Assembly (NCBI GenBank): GCA_903944255.1
Contig: CAJARE010000140.1
Location: 1-12,830 of the forward strand
Source: an uncultured beta proteobacterium
GTDB lineage: Bacteria > Pseudomonadota > Gammaproteobacteria > Burkholderiales > Burkholderiaceae
DNA length: 12,830 nucleotides
Direction of reading: 5' to 3'
This document shows, in pieces, positions 7,371 to 12,830 of this stretch; the stretch's first letter is position 1, and every line of letters starts with the position of its first letter. Made by a program: the position numbers and the translations under genes. The notes under the pieces were generated by a model that was not told the DNA's origin, did not search any database, and was given only the letters and a program-made list of their open reading frames with translations.

Positions 7371-8221
7371 TCCGTAATATCCAAACCATGATTCCTGGGA
7401 TTGCTACCTCTGATGGTGCGGGCGTGAAGTTACGCCGAAGTCTTGGGGGACAGCAGCAAGTTCGCCTTGACCCTTTCTTGATGCTTGATGAGTTTTCTTC
7501 AAATGATCCCAATGATTATGTGGCTGGCTTTCCGGCGCATCCTCATCGTGGTTTTGAGACGGTTACCTACATGCTAGAAGGGCATATGTTGCATGAAGAT
7601 CATCTGGGCAACCAAGGAAATTTAAAAAGTGGGGGCGTGCAGTGGATGACTGCTGGACGGGGCATCATTCATTCTGAAATGCCACAGCAGGTCAGTGGTG
7701 CCATGCGCGGTTTTCAGTTATGGATTAATTTACCTGCTAAAGAAAAAATGAAGCCCGCTGGTTATCAAGATATTCAGGTGGAAGATATTCCTAAGGTTTC
7801 TTTAAGTAATGGCGGGTCAGTAAAAGTGATTGCCGGTGCCTTTGAGGAGGATGGCAAATTTACTCAAGGGCCAGTTCAGGGAATTAGCACTGCACCCTTA
7901 TTTTTAGATGTGCACTTACCAGCCAATGCACAATTCGAGTGCCCTATTCTTAAAGAGCAAAATGCATTTTTGTATGTATATGAAGGTGATCTAGAAGTTG
8001 GCGACCCAATGAGGTCAGCACCAAAACAGGCTGCCATAATTTTGGGTGATGGTGACCGCTTGAAGATAAAGGCCGGAGTAATGGGCGCGCAATTGATTGT
8101 TTTGGCCGCCTTGCCATTGCATGAGCCTATTGTGCAATACGGACCCTTTGTGATGAACACGCGTGCCGAGATTGAACAGGCCATAGCAGATTATCAAAAC
8201 AATCGTTTTGTGGTTTCCTAG
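7367..8221 (+). CDS. Pirin family bicupin protein
   Basis: A 284-residue cytoplasmic double-cupin protein of the pirin family. The metal site is complete: FPAHPHRGFETVTYMLEG at residues 55-72 supplies His58 and His60, and AGRGIIHSEMP at 96-106 supplies His102 and Glu104. These match the His-His-His-Glu iron ligands of characterised pirins. The second cupin domain covers roughly residues 170-270 (APLFLDVHLPANAQF and GDRLKIKAG). Some bacterial pirins are quercetin 2,3-dioxygenases and others bind metabolic enzymes, so the reaction is not settled by sequence. Translation starts at ATG 7367 inside the end of the CMD-like gene (ATGA), so coupling is expected. The stop TAG at 8219-8221 directly abuts the GTG start of the methyltransferase. 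The family call is secure. Confidence 0.95.
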   Translation: MIRNIQTMIPGIATSDGAGVKLRRSLGGQQQVRLDPFLMLDEFSSNDPNDYVAGFPAHPHRGFETVTYMLEGHMLHEDHLGNQGNLKSGGVQWMTAGRGIIHSEMPQQVSGAMRGFQLWINLPAKEKMKPAGYQDIQVEDIPKVSLSNGGSVKVIAGAFEEDGKFTQGPVQGISTAPLFLDVHLPANAQFECPILKEQNAFLYVYEGDLEVGDPMRSAPKQAAIILGDGDRLKIKAGVMGAQLIVLAALPLHEPIVQYGPFVMNTRAEIEQAIADYQNNRFVVS

Positions 8222-9394
8222 GTGATCCCATTAGAAACTCTTCAATGGGAAGATAGCGGACAAACCCATAGTGCTAAGTGGCATTCTGAAAATGGTATTG
8301 CTCCGCATAAAAAGATTCAGATCGTTGACGACACGCTGACTGCTGATATTGCGTATCGCTTAGCTTGTGAAGGTACGGCGATGCTTTACAAGGGAGACTT
8401 TCAGAATGCCCGACAGCTTTTGCAGGCTATGGTACGAAGAGTGGATAAGCCACCCAAAAAAGCGAAGCGGGCAGATCGACTTGAGAAGACAAAGAATCAA
8501 ACCTCATTAGATATCTTCAATCTCCACCGCCTTGCCCAATCACAGCGAGCTCGCATTTTGGGAATGGTATTGATTCCAATCAACGCTGACCATAGTATCT
8601 CTTTAAGGCGCGCACCGGATGTCGCGCAAGCTTGCCTAGAAGCTTATGGTGAGCAGATCGAACCTTACGTCATCTCTCTTCGTGAGTTGCTTGGTGTGAT
8701 CAGTGCACATGAGTGGCGTAAAAAAGGCGTGCCTATTTTGGCGAGGGATGATGAAGAAATTCGTATTCATCCGCACTACGGCGTTTTCTCTCCCATCCGT
8801 GGTGAATATATTGAACTTGTTCTCAAGGCAGCATTACCCGCCGCTATTCAGAAAAACTCTATCGCCTTTGATGTTGGGGTTGGAACCGGCGTACTCTCAG
8901 TAGTATTGGCAATGCGAGAAATCAAAAAGATTATTGCAACGGATCAAGATGATCGCGCTATAGCTTGCGCCAAGGAAAATATCGCGCGCTTAGGACTATC
9001 CTCACAAATAGAAATTCTTAAGACAAATCTATTTCCAGCGGATAAAGCAGCCTTAATCGTTTGCAATCCACCATGGCTACCAGCTAGACCAAGCTCCTCT
9101 CTAGAGCATGCGGTGTATGACCCTGAGAGTCAAATGCTAAAAGGCTTTTTGAGTGGACTCAAAGACCATTTACTCAATTCTGGTGAGGCTTGGTTGATTC
9201 TTTCGGATTTAGCTGAGCATCTTGGTTTGCGAACACGAGAAGAGCTGCTGACATGGGTTGAGCAAGCTGGCTTAAAAGTACTAGAGCGTATCGATACAAA
9301 ACCACATCACTCAAAAGTATTTGATAAAACAGATGCATTACATGCGGCGCGCTCTAAAGAAGTGACTTCGCTTTGGCGTTTAGCGCTAAAGTAG
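8222..9394 (+). CDS. Class I SAM-dependent methyltransferase with N-terminal extension
   Basis: A 390-residue protein with a C-terminal class I methyltransferase domain. Motif I FDVGVGTGVLSVVLA is at residues 216-230, the acidic loop TDQDDRA is at 240-246, and motif IV CNPPWLP is at 281-287. NPP-type motifs are typical of enzymes that methylate amide, exocyclic amine or similar nitrogen atoms (PrmC/HemK-like and RNA or DNA N-methyltransferases). NPPW in place of NPPY leaves the target open. The first 190 residues form a separate region with a basic segment at about 77-92 (KPPKKAKRADRLEKTKN) that could touch nucleic acid. The probable start is GTG 8222, immediately after the pirin TAG with no clear Shine-Dalgarno, which implies termination-reinitiation. 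No better in-frame start precedes the conserved region. It is the last gene of the operon. Confidence 0.85.
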   Translation: MIPLETLQWEDSGQTHSAKWHSENGIAPHKKIQIVDDTLTADIAYRLACEGTAMLYKGDFQNARQLLQAMVRRVDKPPKKAKRADRLEKTKNQTSLDIFNLHRLAQSQRARILGMVLIPINADHSISLRRAPDVAQACLEAYGEQIEPYVISLRELLGVISAHEWRKKGVPILARDDEEIRIHPHYGVFSPIRGEYIELVLKAALPAAIQKNSIAFDVGVGTGVLSVVLAMREIKKIIATDQDDRAIACAKENIARLGLSSQIEILKTNLFPADKAALIVCNPPWLPARPSSSLEHAVYDPESQMLKGFLSGLKDHLLNSGEAWLILSDLAEHLGLRTREELLTWVEQAGLKVLERIDTKPHHSKVFDKTDALHAARSKEVTSLWRLALK

Positions 9395-9415
9395 TAACAC
9401 AACAATAGCCCTACT

Positions 9416-9442
9416 AACCTGATCCCCATTGGGATTGTGGTT
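9416..9442 (+). terminator. Possible weak terminator after the methyltransferase gene
   Basis: The dyad has ATCCC (9422-9426) pairing with GGGAT (9431-9435), an outer AACC (9416-9419) pairing with GGTT (9439-9442), and small internal bulges. It is followed by a short GTTTA. It lies 22 bases after the methyltransferase stop. The T-run is short, so termination may be partial. Confidence 0.4.
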
Positions 9443-9488
9443 GTTTATCAAATGCATCATCCTTAAAATATTTGTAGAGAGTCTGTAG

Positions 9489-9512
9489 TTGCTGAAAGAT
9501 TTTTCAGTGCAA
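9489..9512 (+). promoter_or_regulatory. Imperfect dyad upstream of tonB, possible operator or leader hairpin
   Basis: TTGC (9489-9492) pairs with GCAA (9509-9512), and TGAAA (9493-9497) with TTTCA (9502-9506). An alternative is CTGAAA/TTTCAG around loop GATT. It lies about 40 bases before the tonB start, in the 157-base gap that must hold the promoter of the iron-uptake cluster. It does not match a Fur box well. A role is inferred only from position. Confidence 0.3.
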
Positions 9513-9539
9513 TTACCCACTCTTTACTTGTTTAATCTT

Positions 9540-9546
9540 TAAGGAA
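9540..9546 (+). promoter_or_regulatory. Shine-Dalgarno supporting a TTG start for tonB
   Basis: TAAGGAA lies 5 bases before TTG 9552, a normal spacing. No in-frame ATG or GTG is available before the membrane anchor, so this site decides the unusual start. Confidence 0.7.
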
Positions 9547-9551
9547 ATCAT

Positions 9552-10124
9552 TTGTTCTGTAGTTTGCAACCTAGAAATGCATTGATTATTTCAGGTGTAG
9601 TCATAATCCATTTTTTAGTTTTCCTACTATTTTCACCTCCATCTTTTGAGGGGGAAAGATCGCTCGCTTCAGAATCTATGATGGTAAATTTAGTCAATCC
9701 AAGAGCACATCAATCCAGTCAAGATCAATACAAGTCAATATCTAAACCGAGCGCAATTACCTCCACTGAAAACCTAAACTCTAGGCAGTCTGAGCTTCCT
9801 TCTATCAGCGCTAGCGGGGGAGGGGTTAGTCCTTCATCGAGCCTCATTCCTAGGCAAGTTCTGCATAACCCTAAGCCAAATTATCCCTTGTTAAGTAGAA
9901 AGCTAAAAGAGCAGGGCTTGGTGATGATTAAGTTGTGCGTTAACCAAAGTGGTTTTGTGGATGAAGCTAGCGTTTCTAAGAGTTCAGGCTTTCAGGGTTT
10001 AGATAAGTCGGCGCTCACAACCTTATCGCAATGGAGATTTCTGCCAGATTCTTCAAACCTCAACTACTCTTCGCAGTGTTTTCAGGCTCCCATTTATTTT
10101 AGTCTGGAGGGGGGTAGTACTTGA
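9552..10124 (+). CDS. tonB: TonB-like energy transducer with short linker
   Basis: A 190-residue inner-membrane-anchored protein that would pass proton-motive force to an outer-membrane receptor. The single N-terminal membrane helix is at about residues 11-28 and carries His20, the position of the conserved helix histidine in TonB. The periplasmic middle (29-98) is rich in Ser, Gln and Asn and has no Pro-Lys or Glu-Pro repeats, so it is shorter and less rigid-looking than in classic TonB (about 240 residues). The C-terminal TonB domain at 100-186 has PKPNYPLLSRKLKEQGLV, GFVDEASVSKSSGF and LDKSALTTLSQWRFLP. Cys129 and Cys176 could form a disulfide. The start is TTG 9552 behind TAAGGAA. The stop overlaps the hemP start, and the receptor follows, which fits a dedicated transducer. 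ExbB/ExbD genes are not in the window. Confidence 0.87.
   Translation: MFCSLQPRNALIISGVVIIHFLVFLLFSPPSFEGERSLASESMMVNLVNPRAHQSSQDQYKSISKPSAITSTENLNSRQSELPSISASGGGVSPSSSLIPRQVLHNPKPNYPLLSRKLKEQGLVMIKLCVNQSGFVDEASVSKSSGFQGLDKSALTTLSQWRFLPDSSNLNYSSQCFQAPIYFSLEGGST
10106..10114 (+). promoter_or_regulatory. Shine-Dalgarno for hemP inside the tonB 3' end
   Basis: GGAGGGGGG lies inside the last tonB codons, ending 6 bases before TTG 10121. It supports independent entry of ribosomes at the hemP TTG start. Confidence 0.65.
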
Positions 10125-10300
10125 ATGAAAACAAAACCATAGAAGATGATTTGAAATACTTTCGCTCTGCCAACCCTTTGCCAAAGACTGTTTCAAGTGA
10201 GACTCTGCTTGGTCAAGGAAGGCAAATGTTTATTACTCATGACGGACAAATGTATCAATTGCGCATTACTAAATTGGGAAAACTCATTTTGACAAAGTAA
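10121..10300 (+). CDS. hemP: Hemin uptake protein HemP
   Basis: A 59-residue protein, too short for many gene finders. The C-terminal half carries the HemP family core: SSETLLGQGRQMFITHDGQ (residues 25-43) and YQLRITKLGKLILTK (45-59). The ending GKLILTK is diagnostic. The start is TTG 10121, overlapping the tonB stop (TTGA), with GGAGGGGGG upstream. The nearby ATG at 10125 is in another frame and stops after a few codons. In the wider family, hemP genes lie next to Fur-controlled heme receptor genes, and HemP of Burkholderia has been reported as needed for expression of the heme receptor. Here it sits between the TonB gene and the receptor gene, which begins 84 bases downstream. The family call is strong. 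Whether it acts as a regulator here is inferred from relatives. Confidence 0.92.
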   Translation: MNENKTIEDDLKYFRSANPLPKTVSSETLLGQGRQMFITHDGQMYQLRITKLGKLILTK

Positions 10301-10336
10301 TTATGAAATAGCTTACTAGCCAGCAAGAGCATCTTC

Positions 10337-10346
10337 ATATGCATAT
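10337..10346. repeat. Short perfect palindrome upstream of the receptor gene
   Basis: ATATGCATAT is a 10-base perfect palindrome about 40 bases before the receptor start. A direct repeat TAGCCAGC flanks it (10317-10324 and 10346-10353). Both lie in the 84-base gap between hemP and the receptor and could be a regulator site, perhaps linked to HemP. Chance is also possible for such short sites. Confidence 0.3.
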
Positions 10347-10384
10347 AGCCAGCGATTTTTTGTTGTTATCACTGGAGATGGTAT

Positions 10385-12463
10385 ATGAAGCATCAAGATG
10401 TTTTACGTTATCGAAACAGGCTCGCCTGGTTTTCATCAATTGCATTGTTGTGCGGAAGCTCTTTTTCAAGTTGGGTTAAAGCTCAAGATATTGAATTGCC
10501 CAGAATTGATATTGTTGGTCGTGAGCAAAATGCCTCGAGCAAAATTCCTGGGACAGTCGATGTGATTGATCAAAAGAGAATGGAGGAGTTGCAGCCTCAA
10601 TCATTGCAAGATGTTTTAAGGACGGTTCCTGGCGTCAATATTCGAGGGGATGAAGGGGGTTTTGGGGCCATTCCCAATATTGGCATACGAGGTTTGAATC
10701 CCAGTCGTAGTTCAAAAGTGTTATTGCTGGAGGATGGCGCACCAATTCAACCTAGCCTATTTATTTCTAACGCTTCCTACTACAGCCCTCCAGTCGAGCG
10801 AATTGGTGGGATTGAAGTATTAAAGGGCGCATCAGGTCTTCAATATGGGCCCTCTAATATTGGAGGGGTAGTGAATTACCTCACCAAAACACCATCGCAA
10901 GGCTTTAAGTTAACCGGCAAGGTTGGCGACTATGGCTATCGCTTGGCAGAGATAGAAGCCGGAGGCAAGTCGTCCACAAATGGTGCAATTGGTGGAATTA
11001 ACCTAATTCAATCTGAGTCCAATGGGTATCAAGGAAATGGTTTTAAGATGTACGACATCCTCATGAAGGGCGGCATTGAGGTTGGGCAAAATCAGTGGCT
11101 AAGCCTTAAGTACACGCATTACGATAACAATATCAATACGTCTTATGTAGGTCTGCGTCCAACCCAATATATCAATCGCTCTAGTGATAATCCGGCACCT
11201 AATGACCGTTTTATTACCCAAAGAAATGCAGTAGACGTCAATCACTTATTAGAAGTTGATTCAGATACCAAAATCAATACTTTGATGTATTGGAGTAAGC
11301 TGTCCCGAAATTATTGGCGACAAAGTATTATGAAGCGAACCCAAGACGCTACGATTTTTAAGGCCTGTAATGTCGGATCTGACTGTCAGGTCGGTCGAAA
11401 TCGAGAGTTTCAAATGTTGGGCATCGATTCTCGAGTAAATCATGCCTATAAGGCCTTGGGAATTGCTAACGAGGCGGAGTTTGGTGTGCGTTTACACACG
11501 GAATCTCAAATTAATCAGTTGGTAAGCTCAAAAACATTGGCATATTCTGGGCGGGTTTCAATGCATGAAAACAATCAGGCTAACTCGATTGCCTTGTATG
11601 GACAGAATCGATTTCTTTTAACTGAGAACTTTGCTTTAATACCAGGGGTGCGAGTTGAAAGCTATAACCAAACCCGCTCAAATGTCATCACCGGCAAGTC
11701 GGGAAGCGCTAAAAATGTGGAAACCATTCCGCAAATTGGGGCAACCTGGCAGCTCATACCGCAAGCGCAAGTCTATGGCAGCATTTACAAGGGATTTGCA
11801 CCAGCTCAATTAGCGACGGCGATTGATGACAAGGGGGTCGATCAGCAATTGGCCCCAGAACGTTCTACCAATATGGAATTGGGATTACGAGGGCGGTCAG
11901 GAGCTTTTTCTTATGATTCAGCTATCTTTAGTATGAACTTTAGCAATCAAATTGTGAACCAGAGTTTGGCTGCGGGAATTTCAAAGGCTAACGGAGGTAA
12001 AAGTTTGCATCAGGGCGCCGAGGCATCTCTGGGTTATGAGTTAGGTTATGGCTGGGCGATGAATGCTAATGCCACTTACATACCGGTTGCAAAGTTTGTT
12101 GGTACCAATTCTTTGGGGCGTGACGGCAATCGCATTCCTTATACCCCTAAATTGACATCCAACCTAGGTGTCAGTTATGAAAAGAATGGCTTCAATACTT
12201 TGCTTAGCTTAAATTATGTTTCCAATCAGTATGCTGACTCAGCAAATACTGTGGTTCAAAATGCTATTGGAACGCTGGGTGAGGTGCCCGCTTTTACAAC
12301 AGTTAATTGGAGTGCTAACTACGCCATTAATAAAGATTGGAAGGTTTTCGGAGCAGTGAATAATGTGTTTGATAAGCGCTATATTTCTAGCCGTAGTCCG
12401 GATGGTATTTTTGCTGGAGCACCGCTGAATTTTCAAGCTGGCATGAGCTATCAATTTAATTAA
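10385..12463 (+). CDS. TonB-dependent outer-membrane receptor, FecA-like, probable iron-compound or heme uptake
   Basis: A 692-residue outer-membrane transporter. The signal peptide ends at about VKA33, and a TonB-box-like LPRIDIVG is at residues 38-45. The plug domain covers about 53-170, with LRTVPGVNIRG (78-88), NIGIRGLNPSRSSKVLLLEDG (split: NIGIRGLNPSR at 98-108, LLLEDG at 113-118) and YGPSNIGGVVNYLTKTP (154-170). The beta barrel follows. The plug wording resembles FecA-type ferric-citrate receptors. No N-terminal signalling (STN) domain is present, so FecIR-type signalling is unlikely. The heme-receptor FRAP and NPNL motifs are not seen; the same region reads KGFAP (469-473) and LAPERSTNMELG (489-500). 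Cys328 and Cys334 could form a loop disulfide. The last residue is Asn after SYQF, where Phe is usual. The start is ATG 10385 behind GGAG (10374-10377). HemP upstream argues for heme, the motifs for a chelate; the substrate is open. Confidence 0.93.
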   Translation: MKHQDVLRYRNRLAWFSSIALLCGSSFSSWVKAQDIELPRIDIVGREQNASSKIPGTVDVIDQKRMEELQPQSLQDVLRTVPGVNIRGDEGGFGAIPNIGIRGLNPSRSSKVLLLEDGAPIQPSLFISNASYYSPPVERIGGIEVLKGASGLQYGPSNIGGVVNYLTKTPSQGFKLTGKVGDYGYRLAEIEAGGKSSTNGAIGGINLIQSESNGYQGNGFKMYDILMKGGIEVGQNQWLSLKYTHYDNNINTSYVGLRPTQYINRSSDNPAPNDRFITQRNAVDVNHLLEVDSDTKINTLMYWSKLSRNYWRQSIMKRTQDATIFKACNVGSDCQVGRNREFQMLGIDSRVNHAYKALGIANEAEFGVRLHTESQINQLVSSKTLAYSGRVSMHENNQANSIALYGQNRFLLTENFALIPGVRVESYNQTRSNVITGKSGSAKNVETIPQIGATWQLIPQAQVYGSIYKGFAPAQLATAIDDKGVDQQLAPERSTNMELGLRGRSGAFSYDSAIFSMNFSNQIVNQSLAAGISKANGGKSLHQGAEASLGYELGYGWAMNANATYIPVAKFVGTNSLGRDGNRIPYTPKLTSNLGVSYEKNGFNTLLSLNYVSNQYADSANTVVQNAIGTLGEVPAFTTVNWSANYAINKDWKVFGAVNNVFDKRYISSRSPDGIFAGAPLNFQAGMSYQFN

Positions 12464-12489
12464 TGTGAGTAATTGATTGCTTAGAAGGT

Positions 12490-12517
12490 CAAACGCCACC
12501 CTAATAGGTGGCGTTTG
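12490..12517. terminator. Bidirectional intrinsic terminator between receptor gene and tmRNA
   Basis: An 11-base-pair perfect stem, CAAACGCCACC (12490-12500) with GGTGGCGTTTG (12507-12517), has a 6-base loop. The T-rich end TTTGCTTGTT follows on the + strand, and the A-rich side gives a T-rich end on the minus strand. It lies 26 bases after the receptor stop and 20 bases past the tmRNA 3' end, so it can stop both converging transcripts. Confidence 0.85.
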
Positions 12518-12536
12518 CTTGTTACGTACTTCAAAA

Positions 12537-12830
12537 TGGTGGAGTCGGCGGGAATCGAACCCGCGTCCGCAAATCCTCCACAACAAGTTCTACATACTTA
12601 GTCATATCATTTAATTTAATCAGCTAGACACAGATTGACACGTTTCCAACTAACGATTCACTTAGTTTTCGTACTATTCCTCGTGACACGAAATAGTCTT
12701 ATCTCTTGTATATGACCCTGATGTAGCTTGCGCTACCTGACCCAAGAGAGAATCAGTTCAGGGGCAACCGCAATTAAGCGGCTAGTGCGTAACGTTCGTC
12801 GTTAGCAGTTATTACATTCCCATTGATTTA
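12537..12830 (-). ncRNA. ssrA: tmRNA (transfer-messenger RNA), 3' part, 5' end outside the window
   Basis: This RNA rescues stalled ribosomes by acting first as tRNA-Ala, then as mRNA for a degradation tag. The minus strand ends with the tRNA-like 3' half: T-arm with GGTTCGATTCC, acceptor strand and encoded CCA at 12539-12537. The tag frame at 12806-12774 encodes ANDERYALAA then TAA. About 237 bases separate the tag stop from the 3' end, as expected for a one-piece tmRNA. The intervening region folds as pseudoknots: TCAGGG 12758-12763 pairs with CCCTGA 12716-12721, hairpin 12723-12736 sits inside it, and TCTCTTG 12702-12708 pairs with CAAGAGA 12743-12749. The 5' tRNA-like half and the first pseudoknot should lie just beyond base 12830. 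The identification is very secure. Confidence 0.97.
12774..12806 (-). other. tmRNA tag reading frame ANDERYALAA
   Basis: On the minus strand, GCT AAC GAC GAA CGT TAC GCA CTA GCC GCT TAA gives the ten-residue proteolysis tag ANDERYALAA and a single TAA. The ALAA end is the known ClpXP recognition signal. The ANDERxALAA form is typical of Burkholderiales. Confidence 0.95.

Noticed and set aside
10125..10142. ATG just after the tonB stop as the start of the next gene
   Set aside because: This frame ends after five codons; the HemP frame starts at TTG 10121.
12537..12570. tRNA gene suggested by a T-arm and CCA end
   Set aside because: No anticodon arm or 5' half follows; the tag frame and pseudoknots show it is tmRNA.
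12239..12586. Minus-strand 115-residue open frame across the receptor 3' end, terminator and tmRNA end
   Set aside because: It covers the antisense of a conserved coding region and of a structured RNA, has no recognisable domain, and its start lies in the tmRNA acceptor region.
12537..12830. Two-piece (permuted) tmRNA
   Set aside because: The order on the minus strand is tag, pseudoknots, then 3' acceptor, which is the one-piece order.

Overview
The window looks like chromosomal DNA of a betaproteobacterium of the Burkholderiaceae, most likely Polynucleobacter or a close freshwater relative. This is an inference from three things: two Bug-type (TctC) tricarboxylate-binding proteins, a one-piece tmRNA with the tag ANDERYALAA, and tightly packed genes of moderate base composition. 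No insertion sequence, phage gene, CRISPR array or complete tRNA gene was seen. No gap between genes exceeds about 160 bases.

Layout. (1) Bases 1-360 hold the 3' end of a TctA-type membrane subunit on the + strand. (2) Bases 357-4830 hold a five-gene minus-strand cluster, read from right to left: a Bug solute-binding protein, an MmgE/PrpD-family protein, a D-2-hydroxyacid dehydrogenase and two half-size ChrA proteins. Gaps are 16-24 bases, and the ChrA pair overlaps by ATGA. (3) Bases 4965-5735 (minus) hold trhO, a rhodanese-domain tRNA hydroxylase. (4) Bases 5808-9394 hold a divergent + strand operon: a second Bug protein, a carboxymuconolactone decarboxylase-like protein, a pirin and a class I methyltransferase, joined by a 9-base gap, an ATGA overlap and a zero-base junction. 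(5) Bases 9552-12463 hold an iron-uptake cluster on the + strand: a TonB-like transducer, a 59-residue HemP and a TonB-dependent receptor. (6) A strong hairpin at 12490-12517 lies between this cluster and a convergent tmRNA gene, whose 5' part runs off the window.

How the genes may work together. The minus-strand cluster reads like an organic-acid capture and catabolism operon: a periplasmic binder, a hydratase/decarboxylase-fold enzyme, a 2-hydroxyacid oxidoreductase and an anion-transporter pair. Its substrate is unknown. The TonB-HemP-receptor trio is an energised outer-membrane iron or heme uptake unit. HemP points to heme, but the receptor plug and barrel look more like FecA-type receptors and lack the usual heme FRAP/NPNL motifs.

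The least visible gene is hemP. It starts at a TTG that overlaps the tonB stop and is easily missed. No convincing wholly new defence or mobile system was found. The most unusual items are the HemP-linked non-canonical receptor and the placing of a split ChrA pair at the end of a Bug/PrpD operon.
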